Shown here one piece after another: positions 20,849 through 31,308 of a stretch of 64,000 bases of DNA. The stretch covers positions 62,001 through 126,000 of the forward strand of contig JACEVL010000971.1 in the NCBI GenBank assembly GCA_020284085.1, given 5' to 3'. The DNA comes from Aporrectodea caliginosa. Taxonomy: Eukaryota > Annelida > Clitellata > Crassiclitellata > Lumbricidae. The translations under genes and the position numbers were made by a program. Below the pieces are notes generated by a model. That model was given only the letters and a program-made list of their open reading frames with translations, was not told the DNA's origin and ran no database searches. Position 1 is the stretch's first letter; each line of letters begins with the position of its first letter.

Positions 20849-20946
20849 TTAGTCTGCCGGCTATGGGAATTTCCAATAGGACGCTCGATCCTTTGTTCTC
20901 CATCCGAGACACATCCCAGAACAATACTCCGCAATGCTGATGACAT
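20849..20946 (-). CDS. RhoGAP-domain gene, first exon seen
   Basis: On the minus strand ATG at 20946-20944 opens 32 codons plus two bases before a GTAAGT donor (complement of 20843-20848). The peptide begins MSSALRSIVLGCVSDGEQRI and ends NSHSRQT, and AA+G makes the Lys that leads into VKFGVPL in exon 2. The reading frame is open further upstream, and a TCATCAG acceptor ends at 20937. The ATG may therefore be internal and the exon may really start at 20936, with earlier exons farther right. The longest overlapping frame here, which reaches 21077, is a different frame and not coding. Confidence 0.72.
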
Positions 20947-21089
20947 GAAGAGGCCGATACGAGTAGAAGCAGATTCAAAAACACAAAAACTCCAGCAGAG
21001 AAACAGTTACGACGCCTTAAATCCGAACTGCTCACATCCGTAACATTCAAACCAACGCTGTCACTGGATGTTTGCACAGGGCTGCTTTG

Positions 21090-21705
21090 ACAAAGCTGAT
21101 ATGAAGTAACTCACCGAATAAAACTTCTTTCCATTTGCCTAAATTATCGTGAATATAAAAAGTTCAATGGAATGCCGACAGTTTTATAGTCCGATTCCTT
21201 CTTTCGGTCACCTTTTGTCAGGTTGTGACATAACAGTAACGTCGCTACACTTTTAGAAAACTCCGTACTGGCCGATAAAAGTAGCGTCTTGCTTGCTTAG
21301 ATGTATAAGCGATTGGTCATTCTGCTTTTCACGGACACAACACACGGAATGGCGATAGATCATAGAGACGGACATCTTGGTCGCTTAGTAACAAACGTAG
21401 GGAAAGGATTGGTCTGTCGTTCTAATGCCCTACACGATCAAAAGAGAAAATAACACCAAAACAATTGATATTATTATACACAAAATGCCAACATCTGGAA
21501 CTATGACGATAGTACAGAAAAAATAACTGGCGATAAACGATGATAAATGACACATGAATATAACTTATGCGGTATATACCATTTTTACCATGTTTTCTAA
21601 TGACGACCCTAACCCTGACCGACCCTCACGATGCCTAACCTGACCTCAACCGACACTGACGAAAGCCAGTAAACTTTAGGCCACCGATATGAAGGGATGA
21701 GATGA
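21090..21705. other. Upstream flank of RhoGAP gene
   Basis: No exon was recognised. A ~60-bp segment at 21491-21550 recurs at 22159-22217 (GGCGATAAACGATGATAAA core) as a direct repeat. Confidence 0.4.
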
Positions 21706-21941
21706 CATATGTATGTATGTATGTATGTATGAGCACTTGTTATAGCGCCCCTTCAAGATTTCTACTCAGAGGCGCTTCTGACTACAGCGCAGACACTGAA
21801 TCAGAGTTTCACGCCTAAATGCATGAGCAATTGCAAGTGAAGGACTTGCCCAGGGTCCCTACGCGGTGGCTTGAGGTGGATTCGAACCCGTAACCCTCCG
21901 GCTGCAAGGCACCGAACATACCCCTACACCACCGCGCCCCA
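21706..21941 (-). mobile_element. tRNA-derived SINE with (CATA)n tail, third copy
   Basis: This is a minus-strand SINE nearly identical to that at 8601-8811 (GGGGCGCGGTGGTGTAGGGG head, GGTTCGAATCC B box). Its tail is the ATGTATGTATGT run at 21709-21730. Confidence 0.85.
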
Positions 21942-22795
21942 CATAATACGTCATATGAAACACTCCCCTCTACGTATAAACATACGCCATAAACATTCGG
22001 TTAGTTGCGGTCCACGAAACTAATAGAATGCCTCGTTTTCCATAGGCATGCATTTTGATTAAGTGCAAATGCCACTCACACACCACTCCATTTCTCATCA
22101 CTTCCGTTTCAAACTAATGACAACCACAAACAACAACAACAACAACCACCACAAGAAAACATCTGGATCTAGGACAATAGTAAAGAAAAATAACTGGCGA
22201 TAAACGATGATAAACGGCTTATCTGGTATTGACTGGCGATGACAAATACGATGAACCAGTCAAAACGACAAAAACGACGATGAAACGAACCATCTGTGGT
22301 AACAGTTCACAAACAGACGTCGGTCTGTCGACAATTCATCGTTTCAAAATCTAAAAATCCACAGTTTTTTCTGACTTTTCGACGGGTTTACGATTTCCGA
22401 AAGTAGAGAGAGAGAGACCGGACGCCTAAGAATAGACGCCCTCATTAAAAAGGGAGTTTTAATTGATCGGAATGTCAGCTCCCACTCACCGTCGAAACAT
22501 TGCTGTCATGGATTGCTATCGTCGAAAACGAAACGCTCAGAAGACGATCCTAGAAGTGTTTAATTGGTGATAAAACGTTAAACGGATCCATTTTATTTAT
22601 TAGCCAGACAAGAGAGGCTCTTCCTTCGAAACCTGACCCACCGTCGTCGATCGACTCCTCCGCTTATAACCCGGATGTGTTCATCGTAAACGCAGCAGCA
22701 AAGACTTATATCAAAATAGACGCATTTTCAGTTATGAAAACATTTTAATTTATAAAGACATTTTCATTTATAAAATCTTGCTGATTGTAGAGTCC

Positions 22796-23372
22796 GGTAA
22801 AACTGTATTTTACGTTGCTAAATTATTCTAATGTCTTCAATGCCGTACTTGATGTTGGTAAGTATAGGCAGTCTGTCTACATGTGCATGATAACTATCAT
22901 CAATCCAGCTTCCATCAAGAAAGTTCTTCATCAATCCAACTTCCATTTAAATAGAAAAAAATTACTTTTATTTATCCAACTTCTATTTAACGAAAGAAAT
23001 ATTTTTCATCAATGGAACTTTAGGGCCTATTCAAGAAAAGAAAATTTAATATTCTCATGGATCAAGCTTCTAGCTAATTACGGTACGGAAACAATAATAT
23101 TATTCATCAATCCAGCTTCTATTGAATCGAAAACTTAGTTTCATCCATCCAGCTTCTATTTAAGGGAAAATTATTTCGATCAATCCAGCGTCTATTTAAA
23201 CACCACATAATCGAATGTTTTCATCAATCCCACTTCCATTAGATTAGGGCCAAAGGAAAGCAGTTTTTTTCATAAATTCAGCCTCCATTCTAAAGTTATT
23301 ATTATTATTTTAAAGTGACAATATCAAATATAATTATTTAGCAACGTAAAATACGGTTCAACCGTAAAGTCC
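22796..23372. mobile_element. Inverted-repeat element with internal AATCCAGCTTCTATT repeats
   Basis: A 19-bp exact inverted repeat GTATTTTACGTTGCTAAAT (22805-22823 and 23336-23354) is extended outward with mismatches (GGTAAAAC versus GGTTGAAC). Between the arms a degenerate unit of about 50-60 bp with TCATCAATCCAGCTTCTATT recurs eight or nine times. No protein is encoded. No target duplication was identified, so it may be a MITE or simply a palindromic repeat locus. Confidence 0.65.
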
Positions 23373-24210
23373 AAATTTCTAAATCACTACTTTAAAAAGC
23401 TAAGCGCACGACCAGCTTATTCACGACAAAAGAAATTTTATCCTGAGGGTTCTAGGTCTACAGAAACACGTTATATTAGTTTACCTGCCTTTTAATATCA
23501 AACTCAGGGCAGAAATTGTAGGCCTGTGTTCCTGGTCAACCGGTCTGTTAAATTTAAAAAATATTATTAAATTTTATCCGTGTGAGATGCCAAGTGGAGA
23601 TTTAAGTCCGGTTGCCCCTATAGGCCTACCACGGAGAGGAGGCAGACGGTCTCCGATTGAGATGGGAAATGGTGGAAGGCACAGGACTGGACGAGGGAAG
23701 AAATTCTGGAAGAGAGGAGTCCTCTCTTCCAGAATTTTTTACCGAGGAGGAGACTTTAGTTCGGATTGGAAGGATCGTGACGCCGTTGATGATGGTGTTT
23801 GCTGACACATTCGCTTGGGGGCGCCTGTGAGACAATTGTTTTAAAACCACCATAAGTAGCCTAGTCGTCCTTAAAGTTTTCTTGTTTAGCCTACTGCCGT
23901 TTTGGCTTCTAAAAAGCCAGTCCCAAGCCATGAAAAAGGAGGAGGGCAATGCAATCATCTTTGTTATAACACAGCGTCTTTAAACAGCAACTCACAAAGC
24001 TGTTCCAAGACTAAAATATTTGACGAACATTAACACGCCGGAGTGACTGGAATTGTAGTAAAAACATATTTAAATTAATAACTGCTTTTGTGGTCTACCT
24101 AAAAGGCGCTATATTAAGTGTCTTGACTCTTGACACATAAATACATGCATGCATAAAAGCATACATACATGATACATACATATATAGGCTACATACATAC
24201 ATATATACAT
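23373..24210. other. Gene-free stretch with a 37-bp palindrome
   Basis: The only structure is the palindrome at 23701-23737. An ORF of 110 codons on the minus strand (23626-23958) has no recognisable family. Confidence 0.45.
23701..23737. repeat. 37-bp perfect palindrome with 1-nt centre
   Basis: Two 18-bp arms (23701-23718, 23720-23737) that are exact reverse complements flank a single G at 23719: TTCTGGAAGAGAGGA-G-TCCTCTCTTCCAGAA. Architecture is the same as the palindrome at 3623-3665, with unrelated sequence. Confidence 0.9.
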
Positions 24211-24218
24211 GCATACAT

Positions 24219-24585
24219 ACAGACAGACAGAGACGGAGACAGACAGAGAGCGACAGAGAGAGAGAGAGAGACCGAGAGACAGACACAGAGAGAGACAGAC
24301 AGACAGAGACAGACAGACAGAGACAGAAACAGAGAGAGAAAGACAGAGACAGACAGAGACAGACAGAGAGACAGACAGACAGAGACAGACAGACAGACAC
24401 AGACAGACAGACAGACAGACAGACACAGACAGACACAGACAGACACAGACAGACACAGACAGACACAGACAGACACAGACAGACACAGACAGACACAGAC
24501 AGACACAGACAGACACAAAGAGACACAGACAGACACAGACAGATACAGAGACAGACAGAGAGTGAGACAGACAGACAGAGAGAAA
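24219..24585 (+). repeat. (CAGA)n / (CACAGACAGA)n microsatellite
   Basis: About 360 bp of purine-A/C repeats move from GACAGAGA-type to a regular CACAGACAGA decamer (24410-24530). All frames on both strands stay open, giving false TDRQ- and SVCVCL-type frames. Confidence 0.95.
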
Positions 24586-24609
24586 TTATTACCGGTATAG
24601 ATTATGATT

Positions 24610-25290
24610 CTCAAGGATTATTTATATTTATGATCCTTTAATTGTTAATAGGGTGAAGGAACATTGAATCTAATACGTGGACATCATCGTACCCTTAGCG
24701 AGTTCGTAAAGAGTATGGTTACCCCATAAGTCGTATTATAAAGCAATAAATAATCCCTATTGTTACTACCCTGTTTTCCTATTATTACCCTGCGTCCTGT
24801 CTGAGAGGTCCTTCAGAGGTCACGGCTGAGTGACCCGTGTTTCGGTGGTGACTCTATATGCATCGGGGTGAAGTGGAGATTTATCATTCTTCAAACCACT
24901 TTCACCCTTTTGTTCTGCTTGGGGGTCTTTGAAATCCATCTGCACCTGCTCGCCCTCCTTTTTACTTACCCTTACCCTCTGAATCTCAACAGCAACATCC
25001 AGGCACACGTAGGCTACTAATACAAACATCACACTCACCTACAGCAAACACTCAGGACACAATAAGAGTTATTATATTATATTGCAGTGCAATATAATGT
25101 TCATATATTATAGTACAATTATAATGCTTTTATGATTACTTATTGTGCTATGATATAGATGCTTATGCAACTGTCCTGTTTTATATAGGCCCTTTATATA
25201 TGTATACATAAACATACATATGCAAAAATATACATATAGTCATATACTATATAATAATACATAAATGCACATATATACATATCTATATAT
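24610..25290. other. Gene-free stretch
   Basis: I see nothing supportable here; a 72-codon minus frame (24820-25038) with charged composition has no recognised family. Confidence 0.35.
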
Positions 25291-25323
25291 ACGTGTGCGT
25301 GCGTGCGTGTGTGTGTGTGTGTG

Positions 25324-25414
<91 letters not shown>

Positions 25415-25425
25415 TGCTTGTGTTT
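25291..25425 (+). repeat. (GT)n microsatellite
   Basis: This is about 130 bp of almost pure GT with one interruption at 25324-25326. Neighbouring TATATA/CATATA runs precede it. Confidence 0.95.
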
Positions 25426-25771
25426 GTGTGCGAAGTTAGTGCGTTCGATATGTATACCATGTAGCTCTTCTCAATCAAAGAGGCCGCTGCCTTTAAGTAG
25501 ACAGGTAGACATGCAGGTGCTATAACCCAAAAGACGTCGACCGATTGAAGTGTTATTGCGTGCTTCTCCTCAACGCTTCGTTGACTGCAACCTTTGATGC
25601 CAAACCTCAAGTCCTCCTTAGCGGTCGTTGACCATCAAAGAACTGACCGCCAATTGCTTAGTCGTAGTGGACAATGGTCATTAACGACAGCCTACAGCTG
25701 ACCCTTCGCCCGTATACACGTTGCCTCATTTGCATAGACCTAGCTAATCTGCATTTTATACCAGCGATTAG

Positions 25772-25870
25772 TGTTTTACTGTTTAATGACACTGTGTCAT
25801 AACAAAGACGATTAGCGTCGCCCTCCTCCTTTGGCCAGGCTTGGGACTGGTACTACCAGGGTCCGAGAAG
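25772..25870 (+). repeat. Dispersed repeat A (TTTAATGACACTGTGTCATAAC...)
   Basis: The module TGTTTAATGACACTGTGTCATAAC, GATTAGCGTCGCCCTCCTCC and GGCTTGGGACTGGTACTACC recurs at 35080-35190 and 62090-62190 (+), and at 45838-45940 and 50605-50930 (-). It is probably a non-coding SINE or LINE 3' end; type unresolved. Confidence 0.65.
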
Positions 25871-26002
25871 TAGCGAAGTTCCAGAGATTAGTGATTACAT
25901 TCAGAGGTTTATTATTGTTTTTGAAACATGCATGCGTCTATATACTTAAGGAGTTTACCTATATATCGTCCTTCCTACCTTACCTTATAACTTGCCTTAC
26001 TT

Positions 26003-29000
26003 TAAATGGAAGAAAGGGAGGAAGAGAGTGAAATGGAGGGTAGGGAAGAAGAGAGCGAAATGGAGGAAAGGGAGGAAGAGAGTGAAATGGAGGAAAGGGA
26101 GGTAGAGAGTGAAATGGAGGAAAGGGAGGAAGAGAGTGAAGTGGAGGAAAGAGAGGAAGAGAGTGAAATGGAGGAAAGGGAAGAAGAGAGCGAAATGGAT
26201 GAAAGGGAGAAAGAGAGGGAGGAAAGAGAAGAGAGCGAAATGGAGGAAAAAGAGAAAGAGAGCGAAATGGAGGAAAAAGATAAAGAGAGCGAAATGGAGG
26301 AAAGGGAGGAAGAGAGCGAAATGGAGGAAAGAGGAAGAAGAGAGCGAAATGGAGGAAAGGGAGGAAGAGAGCGAAATGGAGGAAAGGGAGGAAGAGAGCG
26401 AAATGGAAGAAAGGAAGGAAGAGAGCGAAATGGAAGGGAAGGGAGGAAGAGAGCGAAATGGAGGAAAGGGAGGAAGAGAGCGAAATGGAGGGTAGAAAGG
26501 AAGAGAGCGAAATGGAGGAAAGAGAGGAAGAGAGCGAAATGGAGGAAAGGGAGGAAGAGAGCGATATGGAGGAAAGGGAGGAAGAGAGCGAAATGGAGGA
26601 AAGGGAGGAAGAGAGCAAAATGGAGGAAAGGGAGGAAGAGAGCGAAGTGGAGGAAAGGGAGGAAGAGAGCGAAATGGAGGGTAGGGAGGAAGAGAGCGAA
26701 ATGAAGGGAAAGTGAAGAAGAGAGCGAAATGGAGGGAAAGGGAGGAAGAGAGCGAAATGGAGGAAAGGGAGGAAGAGAGCGAAATGGAGGAAAGGGAGGA
26801 AGAGAGCGAAATGGAGGGTAGAAAGGAAGAGAGCGAAATGGAGGAAAGAGAGGAAGAGAGCGAAATGGAGGAAAGGGAGGAAGAGAGCGAAATGGAGGAA
26901 AGGGAGGAAGAGAGCGAAATGGAGGAAAGGGAGGAAGAGAGCAAAATGGAGGAAAGGGAGGAAGAGAGCGAAGTGGAGGAAAGGGAGGAAGAGAGGAAAT
27001 GGAGGGTAGGGAGCAAGAGAGCGAAATGGAGGAAAGGAGGAAGAGAGCGAAATGGAGGGTAGGGAGGAAGAAAGAGTGGAGGAAAGGGAGGAAGAGAGCG
27101 AAATGGAGGAAAGGGAGGAAGAGAGCGAAATGGAGGAAAGGGAGGAAGAGAGCGAAATGGAGGAAAGGATGGAAGAGAGCGAAATGGAGGGTAGGGAAGG
27201 AAGAGAGCGAAATAGAGGAAAAGGAGGAAGAGAGCAAAATGGAGGAAAGAGAGGAAGAGAGCGAAATGGAGGGTAGGAAGGAAGAGAGCGAAATGGAGGA
27301 AAGGGAGGAAGAGAGAAATGGAGGAAAGGGAGGAAGAGGGCGAAATGGAGGAAAGGGAGGAAGAGAGCGAAATGGAGGGTAGGGAGGAAGAGAGCGCAGT
27401 GGAGGAAAGGGAGGAAGAGAGCGAAATGGAGGAAAGGGAGGAAGAGAGCGAAATGGAGGAAAGGGAGGAAGAGAGCGAAATGGAGGGTAGGAAGGAAGAG
27501 AGCGAAATGGAGGGTAGGAAGGAAGAGAGCGAAATAGAGGAAAGGGAGGAAGAGAGCGAAATGGAGGAAAGAGAGGAAGAGAGCGAAATGGAGGGTAGGA
27601 AGGAAGAGAGCGAAATGGAGGAAAGGGAGGAAGAGAGCGAAATGGAAGAAAGGAAGGAAGAGAGCGAAATGGAGGAAAGGGAGGAAGAGAGCGAAATGGA
27701 GGAAAGGGGAGGAAGAGAGCGAAAGAGAGGGTAGGAAGGAAGAGAGGAAATGGAGGGAAGGAAGAGAGCGAAATGGAGGAAAGGGAGGAAGAGAGCGAAA
27801 TGGAGGAAAGGGAGGAGGAGTGAATGGAGGGTAGGGAGGAAGAGAGCGAAGTGGAGGAAAGGGAGGAAGAGAGCGAAATGGAGGAAAGGGAGGAAGAGAG
27901 CGAAATGGAGGAAAGGGAGGAAGAGAGCGAAATGGAGGAAAGGGAGGAAGAGAGCGAAATGGAGGGTAGGAAGGAAGAGAGCGAAATGGAGGGTAGGGAG
28001 GAAGAGAGCGAAATGGAGGAAAGGGAGGAAGAGAGCGAAATGGAGGAAAGGGAGGAAGAGAGCGAAATGGAGGGTAGGAAGGAAGAGAGCGAAATGGAGG
28101 GTAGGAAGGAAGAGAGCGAAATGGAGGAAAGGGAGGAAGAGAGCGAAATGGAGGGTAGGAAGGAAGAGAGCGAAATGGAGGGTAGGAAGGAAGAGAGCGA
28201 AATGGAGGAAAGGGAGGAAGAGAGCGAAATGGAGGAAAGGGAGGAAGAGAGCGAAATGGAGGGTAGGAAAGAAGAGAGCGAAATGGAGGGTAGGAGGAAG
28301 AGAGCGAAATGGAGGAAAGGGAGGAAGAGAGCGAAATGGAGGGTAGGAAGGAAGAGAGCGAAATGGAGGGTAGGAAGGAAGAGAGCGAAATGGAGGAAAG
28401 GGAGGAAGAGAGCGAAATGGAGGAAAGGGAGGAAGAGAGAATTGGAGGAAAGGGAGGAAGAGAGCGAAATGGAGGAAAGGAAGGAAGAGAGCGAAATGGA
28501 GGAAAGGGAGGAAGAGAGTGAATTGGAGGAAAGGAAGGAAGAGAGTGAAATGGAGGAAAGAGAGGAAGAGAGCGAAATGGAGGAAAGGGAGGAGGGAGTG
28601 AATGGAGGGTAGGGAGGAAGAGAGAGAAAGTGGAGGAAAGGGAGGAAGAGAGCGAAATGGAGGAAAGGGAGGAAGAGAGCGAAATGGAGGAAAGGGAGGA
28701 AGAGAGAGCGAATTGGAGGAAAGGAAGGAAGAGAGCGAAATGGAGGGTAGGGAGGACGAGAGCGAAATGGAGGAAAGGGAGGAAGAGAGCGAAATGGAGG
28801 AAAGGGAGGAAGAGAGCGAAATGGAGGAAAGGGAGGAAGAGAGCGAAATGGAGGGTAGGAAGGAAGAGAGCGAAATGGAGGAAAGGAAGGAAGAGAGCGA
28901 AATGGAGGAAAGGGAGGAAGAGAGCGAAATGGAGGAAAGGGAGGAGGAGTGAATGGAGGGTAGGGAGGAAGAGAGCGCAGTGGAGGAAAGGGAGGAAGAG

Positions 29001-31045
29001 AGCGAAATGGAGGAAAGGGAGGAAGAGAGCGAAATGGAGGAAAGGGAGGAAGAGAGCGAAATGGAGGAAAGGGAGGAAGAGAGCGAAATGGAGGGTAGGA
29101 AGGAAGAGAGCGAAATGGAGGGTAGGGAAGGAAGAGAGCGAAATGGAGGAAAGGGAGGAAGAGAGCGAAATGGAGGAAAGAGAGGAAGAGAGCGAAATGG
29201 AGGGTAGGAAGGAAGAGAGCGAAATGGAGGGTAGGGAGGAAGAGAGCGAAATGGAGGAAAGGGAGGAAGAGAGCGAAATGGAGGGTAGGGAAGGAAGAGA
29301 GCGAAATGGAGGGTAGGAAGGAAGAGAGCGAAATGGAGGAAAGGGAGGAAGAGCGAAATGGAGGAAAGGGAGGAAGAGAGCGAAATGGAGGGTAGGGAAA
29401 GAAGAGAGCGAAATGGAGGGTAGGGAGGAAGAGAGCGAAATGGAGGAAAGGGAGGAAGAGAGCGAAATGGAGGGTAGGAAGGAAGAGAGCGAAATGGAGG
29501 GTAGGAAGGAAGAGAGAGAATTGGAGGAAAGGGAGGAAGAGAGTGAATTGGAGGAAAGGGAGGAAGAGAATGAATTGGAGGAAAGGGAGGAAGAGAGCGA
29601 AATGGAGGAAAGGAAGGAAGAGAGCGAAATGGAGGAAAGGGAGGAAGAGAGTGAATTGGAGGAAAGGAAGGAAGAGAGTGAAATGGAGGAAAGAGAGGAA
29701 GAGAGCGAAATGGAGGAAAGGGAGGAGGGGTGAATGGAGGGTAGGGAGGAAGAGAGCGTAGTGGAGGAAAGGGAGGAAGAGAGCGAAATGGAGGAAAGGG
29801 AGGAAGAGAGCGAAATGGAGGAAAGGGAGGAAGAGAGCGAATTGGAGGGTAGGAAGGAAGAGAGCGAAATGGAGGGTAGGAAGGACGAGAGCGAAATGGA
29901 GGAAAGGGAGGAAGAGAGCGAAATGGAGGAAAGGGAGGAAGAGAGCGAAATGGAGGAAAGGGAGGAAGAGAGCGAAATGGAGGAAAGGGAGGAAGAGAGC
30001 GAAATGGAGGGTAGGAAGGAAGAGAGCGAAATGGAGGAAAGGGAGGAAGAGAGCGAAATGGAGGAAAGGGAGGAAGAGCGAATGGAGGGTAGGGAGGAAG
30101 AGAGCGAAATGGAGGAAAGGGAGGAAGAGAGCGAAATGGAGGAAAGGGAGGAAGAGAGCGAAATGGAGGAAAGGGAGGAAGAGAGCGAAATGGAGGAAAG
30201 GGAGGAAGAGAGCGAAATGGAGGGTAGGAAGGAAGAGAGCGAAATGGAGGGTAGGAAGGAAGAGAGCGAAATGGAGGAAAGGGAGGAAGAGAGCGAAATG
30301 GAGGAAAGGGAGGAAGAGAGCGAAATGGAGGGTAGGAAGGAAGAGAGCGAAATGGAGGGTAGGAAGGAAGAGAGCGAAATGGAGGAAAGGGAGGAAGAGA
30401 GCGAAATGGAGGGTAGGAAGGAAGAGAGCGAAATGGAGGGTAGGAAGGAAGAGAGCGAAATGGAGGAAAGGGAGGAAGAGCGAAATGGAGGAAAGGGAGG
30501 AAGAGAGCGAAATGGAGGGTAGGAAGGAAGAGAGCGAAATGGAGGGTAGGGAGGAAGAGAGCGAAATGGAGGAAAGGGAGGAAGAGAGCGAAATGGAGGG
30601 TAGGAAGGAAGAGAGCGAAATGGAGGAAAGGGAGGAAGAGAGCGAAATGGAGGGTAGGGAGGAAGAGAGCGAAATGGAGGGTAGGGAGGAAGAGAGCGAA
30701 ATGGAGGAAAGGGAGGAAGAGAGCGAAATGGAGGGTAGGAAGGAAGAGAGCGAAATGGAGGAAAGGGAGGAAGAGAGCGAAATGGAGGGTTAGGGAGGAA
30801 GAGAGCGAAATGGAGGAAAGGGTGGAAGAGAGTGAATTGGAGGAAAGGGAGGAAGAGAATGAATTGGAGGAAAGGGAGGAAGAGAGCGAAATGGAGGAAA
30901 GGAAGGAAGAGAGCGAAATGGAGGAAAGGGAGGAAGAGAGTGAATTGGAGGAAAGGAAGGAAGAGAGTGAAATGGAGGAAAGGGAGGAAGAGAGCGAAAT
31001 GGAGGAAAGGGAGGAGGGGTGAATGGAGGGTAGGGAGGACGGGAG
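26003..31045. repeat. ~5-kb minisatellite, 27-bp purine-rich unit with higher-order period
   Basis: About 186 tandem copies of a 27-bp unit containing GAAATGGAGGAAAGGGAGGA followed by AGAGAGC. Two main variants alternate: one with GGAGGAAAGGGAGG, the other with GGAGGGTAGGAAGG. Marker units with (T/C)GAATGGAGGGTAGGGAGG sit at 27821, 28950 and 30079 (1129 bp apart each), and a second set at 28599, 29731 and 31020, so a higher-order unit of about 1.13 kb is repeated. The plus strand is almost all purine. All three minus frames of the unit lack stops, which explains two antisense frames of ~1690 codons; plus frames read EMEEREEES. I do not call any of these a gene. Confidence 0.95.
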
Positions 31046-31194
31046 AGTCATTCCATGTGATAATCAAACGCGTGAAATACCTTGTAAGTGACCTTTCTCA
31101 GATTTGGTTGTAATTTTGTTTTTTTATTGTTTGTTGATTATGTTTGTACATCATATTGAAATTGTCAGAAGCCTATCGCCATGTATCTGCATTC

Positions 31195-31278
31195 GATCAT
31201 CATCATCATCACCACCATCATCATCGGTTTCTGACGCCAGCCAATTGGCGGCGATGGGTACGAATAAATTGTTTCCCT
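31195..31278 (-). mobile_element. LINE 3'-UTR tail with (GAT)n
   Basis: The complement reads CGTACCCATCGCCGCCAATTGGCTGGCGTCAGAAACCGATGATGATG, the same 3' UTR end as after the LINE coding remnants at 2422, 49230 and 59560. Coding sequence is absent. Confidence 0.65.
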
Positions 31279-31308
31279 TAGTGTCAAAGTGATGTTATAT
31301 CCTCATTT

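Noticed and set aside
20526..21077. 183-codon minus frame overlapping RhoGAP exon 1, hydrophobic N-terminus like a signal anchor
   Set aside because: The exon's correct frame, fixed by the splice phase to exon 2, is a different one; the long frame also fuses into LINE sequence.
25980..31067. Antisense frames of 1695 and 1684 codons and many plus frames rich in EMEEREEES
   Set aside because: All are translations of the 27-bp minisatellite, open in every minus frame because the unit lacks stops; composition, not coding constraint, explains them.
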